Source: PNNG01 sp046291695 (lineage in GTDB: Bacteria > Bacteroidota > Bacteroidia > UBA7662). From it: a stretch of 64,000 nucleotides of DNA. A model generated the notes under the pieces. The model was not told the origin of the DNA, searched no databases, and saw nothing but the letters and a program-made list of their open reading frames with translations. Positions 1 to 8,110 of this stretch are shown here, piece after piece (position 1 is the stretch's first letter; each line of letters opens with the position of its first letter). Position numbers and translations under genes: made by a program. The DNA lies in NCBI GenBank assembly GCA_046291695.1, contig JBKBSO010000009.1, positions 1 through 64,000 of the forward strand, given 5' to 3'.

Positions 1-1
1 T

Positions 2-532
2 TTCGCGGAAACAAGCACCATTAAACGTTTGAAAGTGCGAATCAGGCTACTCGATAAGCAAGAAGCAGAGATAAAGGCGGAAATAGCAAAGCTAGCCAAG
101 TCGGATCAAGAGGTACATCAGGCCATAGCGCTATTGAAAACAATCAAAGGTCTTGGGGATTTGACAGCAGCCATTATCCTGGCCGAGACAGACGGATTTG
201 CGCTGATCAAGTGCCGAAGGCAGCTGGCCAGTTATGCAGGTTTTGACGTCAAAGACAAGCTATCAGGCACTTCGGTGAAGGGTAAGGCGAAGATATCGAA
301 ACGAGGTAATAAATACCTGAGGAAAGCCATGTATAGCCCGGCCATGGCGGCAGCTAGGTACGACGAAAAGTTCAAACAGGTATATGCCAGGATTGTGGCC
401 AGAAATGGCTCTAAAATGAAAGCAGCGGTAGCCGTCCAGCGACAACTGCTAGAGATGGCATATATCGTCTTTAAAAACAAAGTGCCATATGACCCAGAAT
501 ATGCAAGCAGCAAAGAACAGCAACCAGCCTGA
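2..532 (+). CDS. IS110-family transposase, C-terminal part (cut by window edge)
   Basis: The reading frame is open from base 2, so the 5' part lies outside the window; about 176 residues are visible. They match the C-terminal Transposase_20 half of IS110/IS116/IS902 transposases: LLKTIKGLGDLTAAIILAE (a helix-hairpin-helix-like stretch), the SGTSVKGK...ISKRGN motif and the following helical region ending in a short polar tail. In this family the C-terminal domain carries the catalytic serine and acts with an N-terminal RuvC-like DEDD domain, which is not visible here. IS110 elements are guided by a structured noncoding 'bridge' RNA encoded in an element end; the 3' noncoding stretch after the stop is short and hairpin-rich. 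The frame shows no internal stop, so the gene may be intact. Confidence 0.9.
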   Translation, partial: FAETSTIKRLKVRIRLLDKQEAEIKAEIAKLAKSDQEVHQAIALLKTIKGLGDLTAAIILAETDGFALIKCRRQLASYAGFDVKDKLSGTSVKGKAKISKRGNKYLRKAMYSPAMAAARYDEKFKQVYARIVARNGSKMKAAVAVQRQLLEMAYIVFKNKVPYDPEYASSKEQQPA

Positions 533-540
533 AACAAAAT

Positions 541-566
541 AGGCGATCCTGAGGACCGCCTAAACA
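541..566. other. Hairpin just after the IS110 transposase gene
   Basis: GGCGATCC and GGACCGCC (543-550 and 553-560, overlapping the loop) form an imperfect stem with one A/C mismatch and a three-base loop, nine bases after the transposase stop. A second GC-rich patch with GGCT...AGCC follows at about 568-582. There is no T-run on the + strand, so this is not a clear terminator; it could be part of the element's 3' noncoding end or its guide RNA. The element end itself cannot be placed. Confidence 0.4.
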
Positions 567-726
567 GGCTGGCATAAAGCCGCCTTAAAAAAACAAAATT
601 GCAGAAAAAAGCTTGCAAGTCAACACAGAATCTCCGCGGTAAAAACCCCGCCGCCGGAGTCCGTCCTATTTAACGTTTTCTACCTTCCTCGGCACGAAAC
701 CCGCCGCTTCGCTGCATGTAGCTCAA

Positions 727-2373
727 TTAATTTAAATACTTCGCAACAATGGGCACCCTGCGCCCCATACCAAATGCCTTATGGCTTACCCGCAAAATCG
801 GCGGCGTTTGGTGGCGCTTGTATTCATTAATATTCACCAGTCGCATGACTTTATTTACCAATTGCTCATTGTAGCCCATGGCCCTGATGGCTTCGGGCGC
901 CTGCCGTTCTTCGATATAATGGTAAAGCAGCTTGTCGAGCAATTCATAATCGGGTAATGAATCTGAATCTTTCTGGTCAGGACGCAGCTCAGCGCTCGGG
1001 GCTTTGGTAATTATGTTATCCGGGATAATCTCCTTATGTCGATTGAGGTATGCGCTCAGTGCATACACTTCCGTTTTATACAAATCGCCAATCACCGACA
1101 AGCCTCCACACATATCGCCGTACAAGGTGCCATAACCAACAGCCAACTCGCTTTTATTAGATGTATTCAGCAGGATATAGCCGAATTTATTGGTGTAGGC
1201 CATAAGCAACACCCCCCTGATGCGCGATTGCAGATTTTCTTCTGTGATATCGGGCTGCGTACCGGCAAAGGCATTGCTCAAACTTTGCTCAAAGGCCTGG
1301 AATGCCCCTTCTATCGGGAGAATATCGTAAGAGACTCCTAATGCCTTTACCATTACCAGGCTGTCGTTGATGCTGTGGTCGCTCGAATAGCGCGAAGGCA
1401 TCAGGAGGGTGTGCACATTTTCGGGCCCCAAAGCCTCAGCAGCCAAAGCGGTAACCAAAGCCGAATCAATGCCTCCCGACAAGCCAATAATGGCTTTTTT
1501 GAAGCCCAACTTCCTAAAATAATCGCGTATCCCCATGCATAGCGCCTGATGAATTTGCTCCAAATCAGGCAAAGCCTCAGGCAAAGTGGCTAAGGCCTGG
1601 GCTGCGTACAATTCACCCTTACTAAAATGTACATACTGCAAATCAGCGGCAAAACCGGCCAATTGCACCACCTTTTCGCCTTTCCGGTTAAGGGCATGCG
1701 AATGGCCGTCAAAAATAAGCTCCGTTTGTGCCCCTACATGATTCACATACAGCAAAGGCTTTTGGTATTGCTGCACCGTATGCCCAAGCACAAAGGCACG
1801 TTCCCGATCGTGACCCACCGAAAAAGGTGAAGCCGCAATGTTTATTATCAAATCAGCGGCACTTGCCCCTAACTCCTCAAGCGGTTGTCGGGCGTAGCGG
1901 GCATGGCTGCCTACATTCCATAAATCTTCACAAACACTCAGCGCCAGCTTAATGCCTTTGTATGCAATGAGTGTATTGCCACTTCCAGGTTCAAAATAAC
2001 GATATTCGTCAAATACATCGTAGGTAGGCAAAAGGGTCTTGGAAACCGTTTGCCTGATCTCACCCGATTCGAGAAAATACGCCGCATTAAATAGGGGTTT
2101 GCCTTGTCCTGTGCGGTTACGGGCAGGTGCACCCATCACAATGGCTATTCCCTCAGCTGCAGCCGCCAGTCGGCCAACTACAGCGTCGCTCAGGGCTAAA
2201 AAATGCTCAAACTCCAGAAAATCACGGGGCGGATATCCGGTAACCGACAATTCGGCAAACACAATCAAATCAGCTCCTGCCGACTTGGCCTGGGCCACTG
2301 CCTCAAGCATTTGGGCCGTATTGGCTTCGAAATTTCCGGTATGGTAGTTTAACTGCGCAAGGGCAATCTTCAT
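727..2373 (-). CDS. nadE: Glutamine-dependent NAD+ synthetase
   Basis: Makes NAD+ from deamido-NAD+, ATP and glutamine. The 548-residue protein has an N-terminal nitrilase-type glutaminase domain with the expected Glu41 (FAELSVTGYPP), Lys112 (KTLLPTYDVFDE) and Cys148 (SVCEDLW), and a C-terminal synthetase domain with the PP-loop motif IIGLSGGIDSALV near residue 295. Length is usual for the two-domain form. It starts four bases after the stop of the upstream PorT-like gene on the same strand, so the two are probably co-transcribed. nadE next to gldB is an arrangement known from gliding Bacteroidota such as Flavobacterium johnsoniae. Confidence 0.97.
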   Translation of the reverse strand: MKIALAQLNYHTGNFEANTAQMLEAVAQAKSAGADLIVFAELSVTGYPPRDFLEFEHFLALSDAVVGRLAAAAEGIAIVMGAPARNRTGQGKPLFNAAYFLESGEIRQTVSKTLLPTYDVFDEYRYFEPGSGNTLIAYKGIKLALSVCEDLWNVGSHARYARQPLEELGASAADLIINIAASPFSVGHDRERAFVLGHTVQQYQKPLLYVNHVGAQTELIFDGHSHALNRKGEKVVQLAGFAADLQYVHFSKGELYAAQALATLPEALPDLEQIHQALCMGIRDYFRKLGFKKAIIGLSGGIDSALVTALAAEALGPENVHTLLMPSRYSSDHSINDSLVMVKALGVSYDILPIEGAFQAFEQSLSNAFAGTQPDITEENLQSRIRGVLLMAYTNKFGYILLNTSNKSELAVGYGTLYGDMCGGLSVIGDLYKTEVYALSAYLNRHKEIIPDNIITKAPSAELRPDQKDSDSLPDYELLDKLLYHYIEERQAPEAIRAMGYNEQLVNKVMRLVNINEYKRHQTPPILRVSHKAFGMGRRVPIVAKYLN

Positions 2374-2377
2374 CGCT

Positions 2378-3127
2378 TCAAAATAAAATACCTAACTGCA
2401 AACCCACAGAAGGGGTACGCCCACTCAGCTTGTCGCCTCGATAGGCATCTGTAAACGGATTATCCAAGCGTAGGCCAATGAGCATTTGCGTATCGCCACT
2501 GAGCAAATATTCAATACCCCCGGCTATTAATACAGAGGCACGGAATAAAGACACACGGTCGTCAACAGTGAGCTCTTCATTGATCCTGTAGTCCTCCACT
2601 TTGTTGATAAAAAAGTATTCTTCTGGCTCAAAAACATCGGGCGTATTAATCACCCTGGCTTGTGCACGGGCCAATACACCGAGGTTCATACCAAACTGCC
2701 CAAAAATGCGGATGGCCCCCATTTGGTTGGTGCGCATTTTCATACTCAAGGGCACTTCTATATACTGCACACGATATTCGTAAATTGGATTAAAGGCCTT
2801 AAAACTCGCACCACTCGGCAAACGAAATACCGATGAATCAATGGAGTTGCTGTATGCCAGCTGCTGAATGCTTAAACCCGACGAAAAAAAGTAGTTTTCG
2901 CCAATCCTGCGCTCCATGATGAGCCCATAGCCAAAACCCAACTTGGGAGCTTCGCGATTGAGCAAGCGGGTTTCGGGGGTTACCAGGGTATAATTCGGAC
3001 TAAAATGCAAGCCAAAACGGTACTTCGAATCGCCAAACTGAGCCAAAAGGGCCGATTGGGCAGAAATAGCGAGCAGGCTAGTGAGTATAATTTTCCGAAA
3101 TGCAGGACGCAACAAATTCATTAGCAT
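2378..3127 (-). CDS. PorT-family outer-membrane beta-barrel protein
   Basis: 249 residues with a Sec signal (hydrophobic run ending ...SAQSALLAQ, cleavage near residue 29) followed by alternating beta-strand segments such as KYRFGLHFSPNYTLV, LGFGYGLIMERRIG and YIEVPLSMKMRT, ending in the aromatic outer-membrane signature LGILF. This is the layout of the PorT/outer-membrane barrel family (PF13568-like). Being divergent from gldB and upstream of nadE, it may be a secretion or gliding accessory protein, but I cannot tell true T9SS PorT/SprT from the many general members of the family. An internal Met at residue 3 (3121) is an alternative start. Confidence 0.75.
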   Translation of the reverse strand: MLMNLLRPAFRKIILTSLLAISAQSALLAQFGDSKYRFGLHFSPNYTLVTPETRLLNREAPKLGFGYGLIMERRIGENYFFSSGLSIQQLAYSNSIDSSVFRLPSGASFKAFNPIYEYRVQYIEVPLSMKMRTNQMGAIRIFGQFGMNLGVLARAQARVINTPDVFEPEEYFFINKVEDYRINEELTVDDRVSLFRASVLIAGGIEYLLSGDTQMLIGLRLDNPFTDAYRGDKLSGRTPSVGLQLGILF

Positions 3128-3138
3128 AAGATTGTTTG

Positions 3139-3146
3139 TACTTTCG
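3139..3146 (+). promoter_or_regulatory. Possible -7 box (TACTTTCG) before gldB
   Basis: TACTTTCG matches the Bacteroidota -7 consensus TAnnTTTG at all but one position and lies 20 bases before the gldB ATG, in the 39-base divergent spacer shared with the PorT-like gene. No clear -33 TTTG is spaced correctly. Confidence 0.4.
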
Positions 3147-3166
3147 TGCTGTAAATAACGTGAAAA

Positions 3167-4216
3167 ATGTCAATTAAGCCTTTGTTGTCGAGACCTATTT
3201 TATTAACGCTTCTCGGGTTTTTGCTTTTGCTCCTGTTGTGGTTATGGCTGGGCCGCGAAACCAAGCGCAAAGCCATCGAATTGCCCGATTCGGCCAAAAT
3301 GGAAGTACGCATTCACCGCTTCGATCAGGAATTATACGCGCTAAAAGACAGCCTCAGCCCCCAGCGCATGAGCCAACTGCGCCAAAAGTACGGTAACTTC
3401 TTCAAAATATACATCGAGGAAATCGTGGCCCTTACCGGCATTAACGATCCTGGATTACATGAAGAACTGGGTGCCTTTTTAAGCGATCCTTATATCGACA
3501 CCCTTTTTCGCGACGTACAAAAGCAATTCCCCGAGCTTTCGGCCATCGAAGCCGAGCTAAGCGAAGCCTACAGTTATTTTTACTACCTCTTTCCTGACCA
3601 ACCTTTTTACCGGCCAATGGGCATGGTAAGCGCTTTTCAGTTTAAAAATGCCCTTAGCGACAGTGCCCTGATGCTGGGACTCGATTTGCACCTCGGCCGC
3701 CATTATGTGTACTACCCTAAAGTAAGCTACATCACCGCCTATATGTTACCTCGTCTCGAGCCCAACCGTATGGTGCCCGACGCCATGCGCATGATGATTG
3801 AAGACATGCTACCCCCCATGGGCTCACAACCCAACCTCATCTCCGAAATGGTAAATGCAGGCAAAGCGCTTTATGTGCTGCAGAGCATCATACCCGGAAT
3901 AGCCGACAGCCTGTTGCTCAACTATACCGCTGAACAAAGCGCCTGGGCAGCAACCAACGAATTATCGATTTGGGAGTATTTACTCAACGAAAACCTACTC
4001 TACAGCAACGACCGGCGCATGATTACCCGCCTGATGAACGACGGCCCCTTTACCGCTGGACTGCCGCAAGACTCGCCACCCCGACTGGGCGCTTTTGTCG
4101 GCTGGAAAATGGTAAGCCGCTTTATGAACAAAAACAAAGAGGTAAATCTGCCCGAATTGCTACAAACTCCCCCACAAGAAATCGTAAAAGCTTCGCGCTA
4201 TAAAGGCAAAAGTTGA
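3167..4216 (+). CDS. gldB: Gliding motility protein GldB
   Basis: 349 residues. After an N-terminal membrane segment (about 10-29) comes the family core: the HRFDQELY opening near residue 50, FFKIYIEEIV, the FLSDPYIDTLF and QKQFPELSAIEAEL region, and the GLDLHLGRHYVYYP and MVPDAMRMMIEDM motifs typical of GldB. GldB is needed for gliding and type IX secretion in Flavobacterium. Known GldB proteins are lipoproteins; here the N-terminal segment RPILLTLLGFLLLLLLWLW contains no cysteine, so the protein looks like a signal-anchored inner-membrane protein. The usual follower gldC is absent; the next gene is convergent trkA. Confidence 0.9.
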   Translation: MSIKPLLSRPILLTLLGFLLLLLLWLWLGRETKRKAIELPDSAKMEVRIHRFDQELYALKDSLSPQRMSQLRQKYGNFFKIYIEEIVALTGINDPGLHEELGAFLSDPYIDTLFRDVQKQFPELSAIEAELSEAYSYFYYLFPDQPFYRPMGMVSAFQFKNALSDSALMLGLDLHLGRHYVYYPKVSYITAYMLPRLEPNRMVPDAMRMMIEDMLPPMGSQPNLISEMVNAGKALYVLQSIIPGIADSLLLNYTAEQSAWAATNELSIWEYLLNENLLYSNDRRMITRLMNDGPFTAGLPQDSPPRLGAFVGWKMVSRFMNKNKEVNLPELLQTPPQEIVKASRYKGKS

Positions 4217-4245
4217 AGTTTATTTGTTGATTTCAACAAACTTTT
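4216..4245. terminator. Possible bidirectional terminator between gldB and trkA
   Basis: TTTGTTGA-tt-TCAACAAA (4223-4240) is a perfect 8-bp inverted repeat, extended by AAGTT/AACTT with one bulge. It sits exactly where the two convergent genes end, partly inside the trkA 3' end. The arms are AT-rich, so the hairpin is weak. Confidence 0.35.
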
Positions 4246-4915
4246 CAATATCCGAGCTTTTACCGAGTAAGATAATGTAGTCGGAGCTATACAATACCGT
4301 ATCGGCCTTAGGTACACCCAGGATATGGTATTCGTATTGCATTTCGCCATCCTCATTGGTTACTTCATAGGCCCTGCGGAGGGTAATGAGGTTGAGGTTG
4401 TATTTGTTGCGCAATCCGATTTCGATTACCGTTTTATCGGCTACCCCAATGGGGGTTTTGAGTTCAACAATCTGATAATCGTCGGGCAACTGGAAGAAAC
4501 TCACCAAATCGGGATTAAGCAAGCGACCTGCCACCGAAATGCCCACTTCGTCTTCGGGCGACAGCAATTCGTGAACACCCAATTTTTCAAGGATCCGGCG
4601 TTGTTGATCGGTAGACGCACGGGCAATAATGCGCTTCACCTTCAGCTCCATCAGGGTTACGGTAGTGAGGAGCAGTGATTCGAAATCCTGCCCGATGGCC
4701 ACAACCACGGCATCCAGCTCGTGTACATTTTGGGCACGAAGCACCTTAATGTCGGTGGCGTCGAGTTGCACGGCATAGGCCACTTCATCGCGCAGGTTAT
4801 CTACTTTTTCGGCCGAGGAATCGAAGGCCATCACTTCGGCACCACGCTGCGAGAGCGTACGTGCGATGGTGGTACCAAACCGGCCCAACCCTATAACACC
4901 GAATCTATTTTCCAT
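4220..4915 (-). CDS. TrkA/KtrA-type potassium channel regulatory protein (RCK domains)
   Basis: 231 residues. The N-terminal RCK_N Rossmann domain shows FGVIGLGRFGTTIA with the dinucleotide-binding glycines and an acidic residue ending the second strand (VMAFDSS); the C-terminal RCK_C/TrkA_C domain covers about residues 140-231 and ends in VLYSSDYIILLGKSSDIEKF. Such proteins gate Trk/Ktr K+ channels in response to nucleotides. No channel subunit gene (trkH/ktrB) is adjacent in this window. The gene overlaps the 3' end of the upstream uridine kinase gene by 25 bases on the same strand, suggesting translational coupling. Confidence 0.88.
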   Translation of the reverse strand: MENRFGVIGLGRFGTTIARTLSQRGAEVMAFDSSAEKVDNLRDEVAYAVQLDATDIKVLRAQNVHELDAVVVAIGQDFESLLLTTVTLMELKVKRIIARASTDQQRRILEKLGVHELLSPEDEVGISVAGRLLNPDLVSFFQLPDDYQIVELKTPIGVADKTVIEIGLRNKYNLNLITLRRAYEVTNEDGEMQYEYHILGVPKADTVLYSSDYIILLGKSSDIEKFVEINK

Positions 4916-5538
4916 TGCACTTTTGCTTTAAGGTGATGTAATAAAACTTCAAGCCCTCGTTCAAAGCTGGTATTGTTGGTAATGATGATATCGCTTTGGG
5001 CTTTATACGGTTCGAGGTAGGCTTTGTACGATGGCATTACGTGATTATGCCACTGGTACAACACCGTTTCTTTGGGGTATCCCCTTTCGCTGGCATCTCG
5101 TCGAATTCGTCGTTGGAGCTTAATCTCTTCTTCCGCATCCAGAAAAACTTTCAAATCGAGCAATTCCCGGATTTCGTCGTAGTGAAATATGAATAAACCT
5201 TCCATGATGATGATGGGTGCAGGTTTATAGCAGATAAGCTCCGGCTTACGCTCAGGATTGTTAAAAGTGTATTCTTTTACAAAAATCTCATGACCGCTGA
5301 TGAGTCGCATCACATCGTCGTGAAAACGCTGCCGGTCGATGGAAGCCGGTAAATCGAAATTCAACTCCCCTTTCGCATCACGCTGCTGCTGCTCAATGGG
5401 CACATAATAATGATCTTGCGAAATTACCGTGATCTGGTAGGTGTCAAAATGCCGTGCCAGCTGCTCAATAAAAGAAGTTTTTCCTGATGCACTGCCCCCG
5501 ACAATGCCAACCAAATACATCTGTTCGCGACTATTCAT
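4891..5538 (-). CDS. udk: Uridine kinase (P-loop NMP/uridine kinase family)
   Basis: 215 residues. It phosphorylates uridine/cytidine in pyrimidine salvage. The P-loop GIVGGSASGKTSF lies at residues 10-22; further family motifs are ISQDHYYVP, FDLPASIDRQRFHDDV and the lid/Arg-rich segment KLQRRIRRDASERG. The length fits Udk. The C-terminus overlaps trkA by 25 bases. It could be a close relative acting on another nucleoside, but the DHYY motif favours uridine kinase. Confidence 0.88.
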   Translation of the reverse strand: MNSREQMYLVGIVGGSASGKTSFIEQLARHFDTYQITVISQDHYYVPIEQQQRDAKGELNFDLPASIDRQRFHDDVMRLISGHEIFVKEYTFNNPERKPELICYKPAPIIIMEGLFIFHYDEIRELLDLKVFLDAEEEIKLQRRIRRDASERGYPKETVLYQWHNHVMPSYKAYLEPYKAQSDIIITNNTSFERGLEVLLHHLKAKVQWKIDSVL

Positions 5539-5647
5539 ATGCTGCGGTCAAATATACCCAGCTGTTGTGGGATTTTAAACAAAATATGGAGATCACTTCA
5601 ACAGAAGAGCAAAAGCTTTCGGGAATTTATTCGCATTTTTGCATGCA

Positions 5648-5872
5648 ATGGCTAAGAAAAAAAACGAACCCGCATTTGAAGATAAACTGCAGCGCATTAA
5701 GGCCATAGCCGATAAGTTGCAACGCGAAGAGCTTTCGCTGGATGACAGCATGGCGCTGTTTAAGGAAGCCGACCAGCTCATTCAGGAAAGTCGTAGCTTC
5801 TTGCAGCAGGCAAGCCTGAAGGTGGAAGAACTCATTAACCAAAGTACAGGCGAAACCCGCCCCTTCCACTGA
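5648..5872 (+). CDS. xseB: Exodeoxyribonuclease VII small subunit
   Basis: 74 residues from ATG 5648 (MAKKKNEPAFEDKL); an upstream TTG in frame at 5639 is less likely. XseB is a short helical hairpin protein that multimerises around XseA in the nuclease degrading single-stranded DNA. The motifs EDKLQRIKAIADKLQREELSLDDSMALFKEADQLI match the family closely (usual length 60-90 residues). The large subunit xseA, often adjacent, is not in this window. The next gene starts one base after the stop, so the pair is very likely one transcript. Confidence 0.92.
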   Translation: MAKKKNEPAFEDKLQRIKAIADKLQREELSLDDSMALFKEADQLIQESRSFLQQASLKVEELINQSTGETRPFH

Positions 5873-5873
5873 G

Positions 5874-6242
5874 ATGCATCCCGATCTCCAAAACCTGCCC
5901 GATAAGCTCAATGCTGAACAAAAGTTGGTGCACGATACCATCCATCAAATCAAAAAAGATTTTGTGAGCAACGGACTCGAATTGCAGCTAGATTGGAAAG
6001 CCGGCATGCAATACCAAAACCTGGTAAATGAATTGGCAGCATCACTCGATTGGCTATTCGAAAACGACCGCCCACGACTGATGCAACTGCTTTATCGCAT
6101 CGATCTCCCCGAATTTAAGCTGGCAGCATTGCTTAGTGACGAAAATGAACATGCATTGAGCATCGCTTTGGCCGACCTCATCGTGCGACGCGAAGCCCAA
6201 AAAGTGATCATTCGAAATTTTTACAGTACAAGAACCCATTGA
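5874..6242 (+). CDS. Small cytosolic protein of unknown function
   Basis: 122 residues without signal peptide or membrane segments; predicted mostly helical and acidic/leucine-rich (QNLVNELAASLDWLFENDRPRLMQLLYRIDLPEFKLAALL). I do not recognise a family. It starts one base after xseB and ends 26 bases before the DUF3817 gene, so a three-gene operon is likely. Its coding character is supported by this tight packing and by codon use like that of its neighbours. Confidence 0.8.
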   Translation: MHPDLQNLPDKLNAEQKLVHDTIHQIKKDFVSNGLELQLDWKAGMQYQNLVNELAASLDWLFENDRPRLMQLLYRIDLPEFKLAALLSDENEHALSIALADLIVRREAQKVIIRNFYSTRTH

Positions 6243-6268
6243 AACCATAAGCAGCTTAGCTTACCGTT

Positions 6269-6553
6269 ATGTCTAAATCATCTTCACACGCCCTTTTTTT
6301 GTGGACTGCCCGTCTGGAAGGCAGCTCTTTTCTAATCCTCTTATTTTTAGCCATGCCCCTGAAGTATGGCTTGGATATGCCAGCAGCAGTTCAATACACC
6401 GGTTGGGCACATGGCGTATTATTTGTAGCCTATTTTGCAGCGCTAGCCCTTATTTGGAAAGCCGAATCCTGGTCGTTTGGCAAAGCCGCTTTGGCTGGAT
6501 TTATGAGCCTGGTGCCCTTTGGCACTTTTTGGTTCGAGCGTAAACATCTTTAA
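6269..6553 (+). CDS. DUF3817 membrane protein
   Basis: 94 residues with three predicted membrane helices (about 17-33, 43-63 and 71-87) and the family pattern of an N-terminal RLEGSSFLILLFLAMPLKY, a central GWAHGVLFVAYFAAL and a C-terminal LVPFGTFWFERK. Members of this family are small integral membrane proteins of unknown function. It ends seven bases from the convergent MarR-type gene. Confidence 0.85.
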   Translation: MSKSSSHALFLWTARLEGSSFLILLFLAMPLKYGLDMPAAVQYTGWAHGVLFVAYFAALALIWKAESWSFGKAALAGFMSLVPFGTFWFERKHL

Positions 6554-6559
6554 ACGCGA

Positions 6560-6988
6560 CTAACCCATCAGGTTGTATCGCAAACGGCTGAGTATATCGT
6601 TCAGTTGCTCCCGCTCTTCACTTGCCAAACCATCCCACATTTGTAAAAGCACTTCGTTGGCAAGGGGTTCAACCTGTGCTTCAAGCGCCTTACCGGCCTC
6701 GGTAAGTAACACCAGCCGCGCGCGTTTGTCGGCAGGATCATCACTTCGAATCAATAATTGTTGCTGCTCAAGTCCTTGCAACATGCGCGTAAGCGACGAA
6801 CGATCGCGACCTAATTTACGGGCATAAAACTCCTGGTGGGCACCATTCCGCGTCCAAAGCAAATGCATCAAACGATATTGATCGGCTGTAATACCAAGAC
6901 CTGCTTCACGAAAAACCTGATCGAGCCGCAAGGCATGCATATTCCAAATACGACCGAATAATGCGGTTAATTGTCCCCTATCTAGCAT
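6560..6988 (-). CDS. MarR-family transcriptional regulator
   Basis: 142 residues from Met at 6988 (MLDRGQLTALFGRIWN). Winged-helix region: LGITADQYRLMHLLWTRNGAHQEFYARKLGRDRSSLTRMLQGLEQQQLLIRSDDPADKRARLVLLTEAGKAL contains the recognition helix and the DxRxxxxxLT wing signature near residues 84-95 (split here for reading, one continuous region). An upstream Met at 7063 is possible but would run through the likely promoter/operator. The palindrome TTGCA-GT-TGCAA lies a few bases upstream of the chosen start, so autorepression is likely. The divergent gene is the retropepsin-like gene. Confidence 0.88.
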   Translation of the reverse strand: MLDRGQLTALFGRIWNMHALRLDQVFREAGLGITADQYRLMHLLWTRNGAHQEFYARKLGRDRSSLTRMLQGLEQQQLLIRSDDPADKRARLVLLTEAGKALEAQVEPLANEVLLQMWDGLASEEREQLNDILSRLRYNLMG

Positions 6989-6993
6989 AATTG

Positions 6994-7005
6994 TTGCAGT
7001 TGCAA
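6994..7005. promoter_or_regulatory. Likely MarR operator
   Basis: TTGCA-gt-TGCAA is a perfect 5+5 inverted repeat with a two-base spacer, 5 bases upstream of the MarR start codon and in the divergent spacer to the retropepsin-like gene. TTGCAA-type palindromes are common MarR-family targets. Its position would block transcription of the regulator and possibly its divergent neighbour. Confidence 0.5.
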
Positions 7006-7091
7006 TATAATACATATTTCCAAAAACCCATGATTTTTCATGAATGCAGGAGAATTCGCGCAAACCACATCGGCATTTCGAGAGAATAGCT

Positions 7092-7099
7092 TAGTTTTG
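7092..7099 (+). promoter_or_regulatory. -7 box TAGTTTTG three bases before a start codon
   Basis: An exact match to TAnnTTTG ending three bases before the ATG at 7103. A transcript from this box would be leaderless or nearly so. No well-spaced -33 TTTG is visible. Confidence 0.45.
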
Positions 7100-7102
7100 A
7101 AC

Positions 7103-8110
7103 ATGCGGCTTGGCTTACTCATCGGGTGCTTTGGGTTAATGGTGCATGCGCTTTTTGCGCAGCAGGCTGATTCGTTGTTGAACATGGCGTCAGATAGCAA
7201 TGCCACCATAGCTGCCCAATTCACAAACATGCGGCTCATGCAAGAGCCTGTGGTGCACGCGCCAGACGACGCCTACACCATTCCTTTCACCATGGCCGGT
7301 CGCCTAATTTTAATTGAAGCGCGCATCGATACCTTACATGGCAACTTTATACTCGATACAGGTGCCCCACACCTCGTACTCAACAAAAGCTGGTTTCGTA
7401 AATACGGACGCACCGCCTATGTGACCGCTGGAGGCATTACAGGCGGCATCAGTGAAGTCATGACGGCCGTAATCGACGACCTTTTGATGCAAGGAATCCA
7501 ATACAAATACATAGAAGCGGATGTGATTGAGCTTAGCCATATAGAAAGCAGCCGGGGTGTAGCCATCCTTGGACTACTCGGCCTCAACCTCTTTAGCAAC
7601 TTTGAGCTGATGATAGATTACGATCAACAGCTTATCCGACTCTACAAGCTCGATCGCAAAGGCAATCGACTTCAACCAACACCTGAGCACTTACAACTAG
7701 CCTATGAACTTCCCCTGCAAATTGCAAACAACACCCTATTGATAGACGGCAAACTCAATGGTGTAAACATGCGTTACTGTATTGATACCGGTGCCGAGTT
7801 AAATGTATTGCATAACCGATTGCCCAAAAAAGCCATGGAAGATGTGAAAATTACCAGCCGAACCATGCTCAGCGGCACCAGTGCATCCAAAATTGAAGTC
7901 CTCCGAGGAACCGCCTCCGGCATGCAATTTGGAAAATACCATTGCATGCCGCAACCCGTACTCATTACTCACCTGGGCCACATGAGCCGGGCATTCGACC
8001 TGCGAATTGATGGCATGTTGGGCTATGATTTTTTGTCGATTAGCCCGGTGAGTATCAACTTCAATCGCAAAACCCTGAGTATCTGGGTAAATAAGGAGGG
8101 CAACCAATGA
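7103..8110 (+). CDS. Exported retropepsin-like aspartyl protease family protein
   Basis: 335 residues from ATG 7103, chosen because it begins a Sec signal peptide (MRLGLLIGCFGLMVHALFAQ). The mature part is a tandem of two retropepsin-like halves, each with a hydrophobic-Asp-Thr-Gly motif: FILDTGAPHLVL and YCIDTGAELNVL, and matching downstream LLGLNLF and GMLGYDFL segments. Single-chain proteins of this type (gag-asp_proteas/Asp_protease_2 families) are common and exported in Bacteroidota, with few characterised substrates. Both catalytic aspartates are present. The stop overlaps the ATG of the next gene (ATGA), so it is translationally coupled to the CBM48-like protein. Confidence 0.85.
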   Translation: MRLGLLIGCFGLMVHALFAQQADSLLNMASDSNATIAAQFTNMRLMQEPVVHAPDDAYTIPFTMAGRLILIEARIDTLHGNFILDTGAPHLVLNKSWFRKYGRTAYVTAGGITGGISEVMTAVIDDLLMQGIQYKYIEADVIELSHIESSRGVAILGLLGLNLFSNFELMIDYDQQLIRLYKLDRKGNRLQPTPEHLQLAYELPLQIANNTLLIDGKLNGVNMRYCIDTGAELNVLHNRLPKKAMEDVKITSRTMLSGTSASKIEVLRGTASGMQFGKYHCMPQPVLITHLGHMSRAFDLRIDGMLGYDFLSISPVSINFNRKTLSIWVNKEGNQ

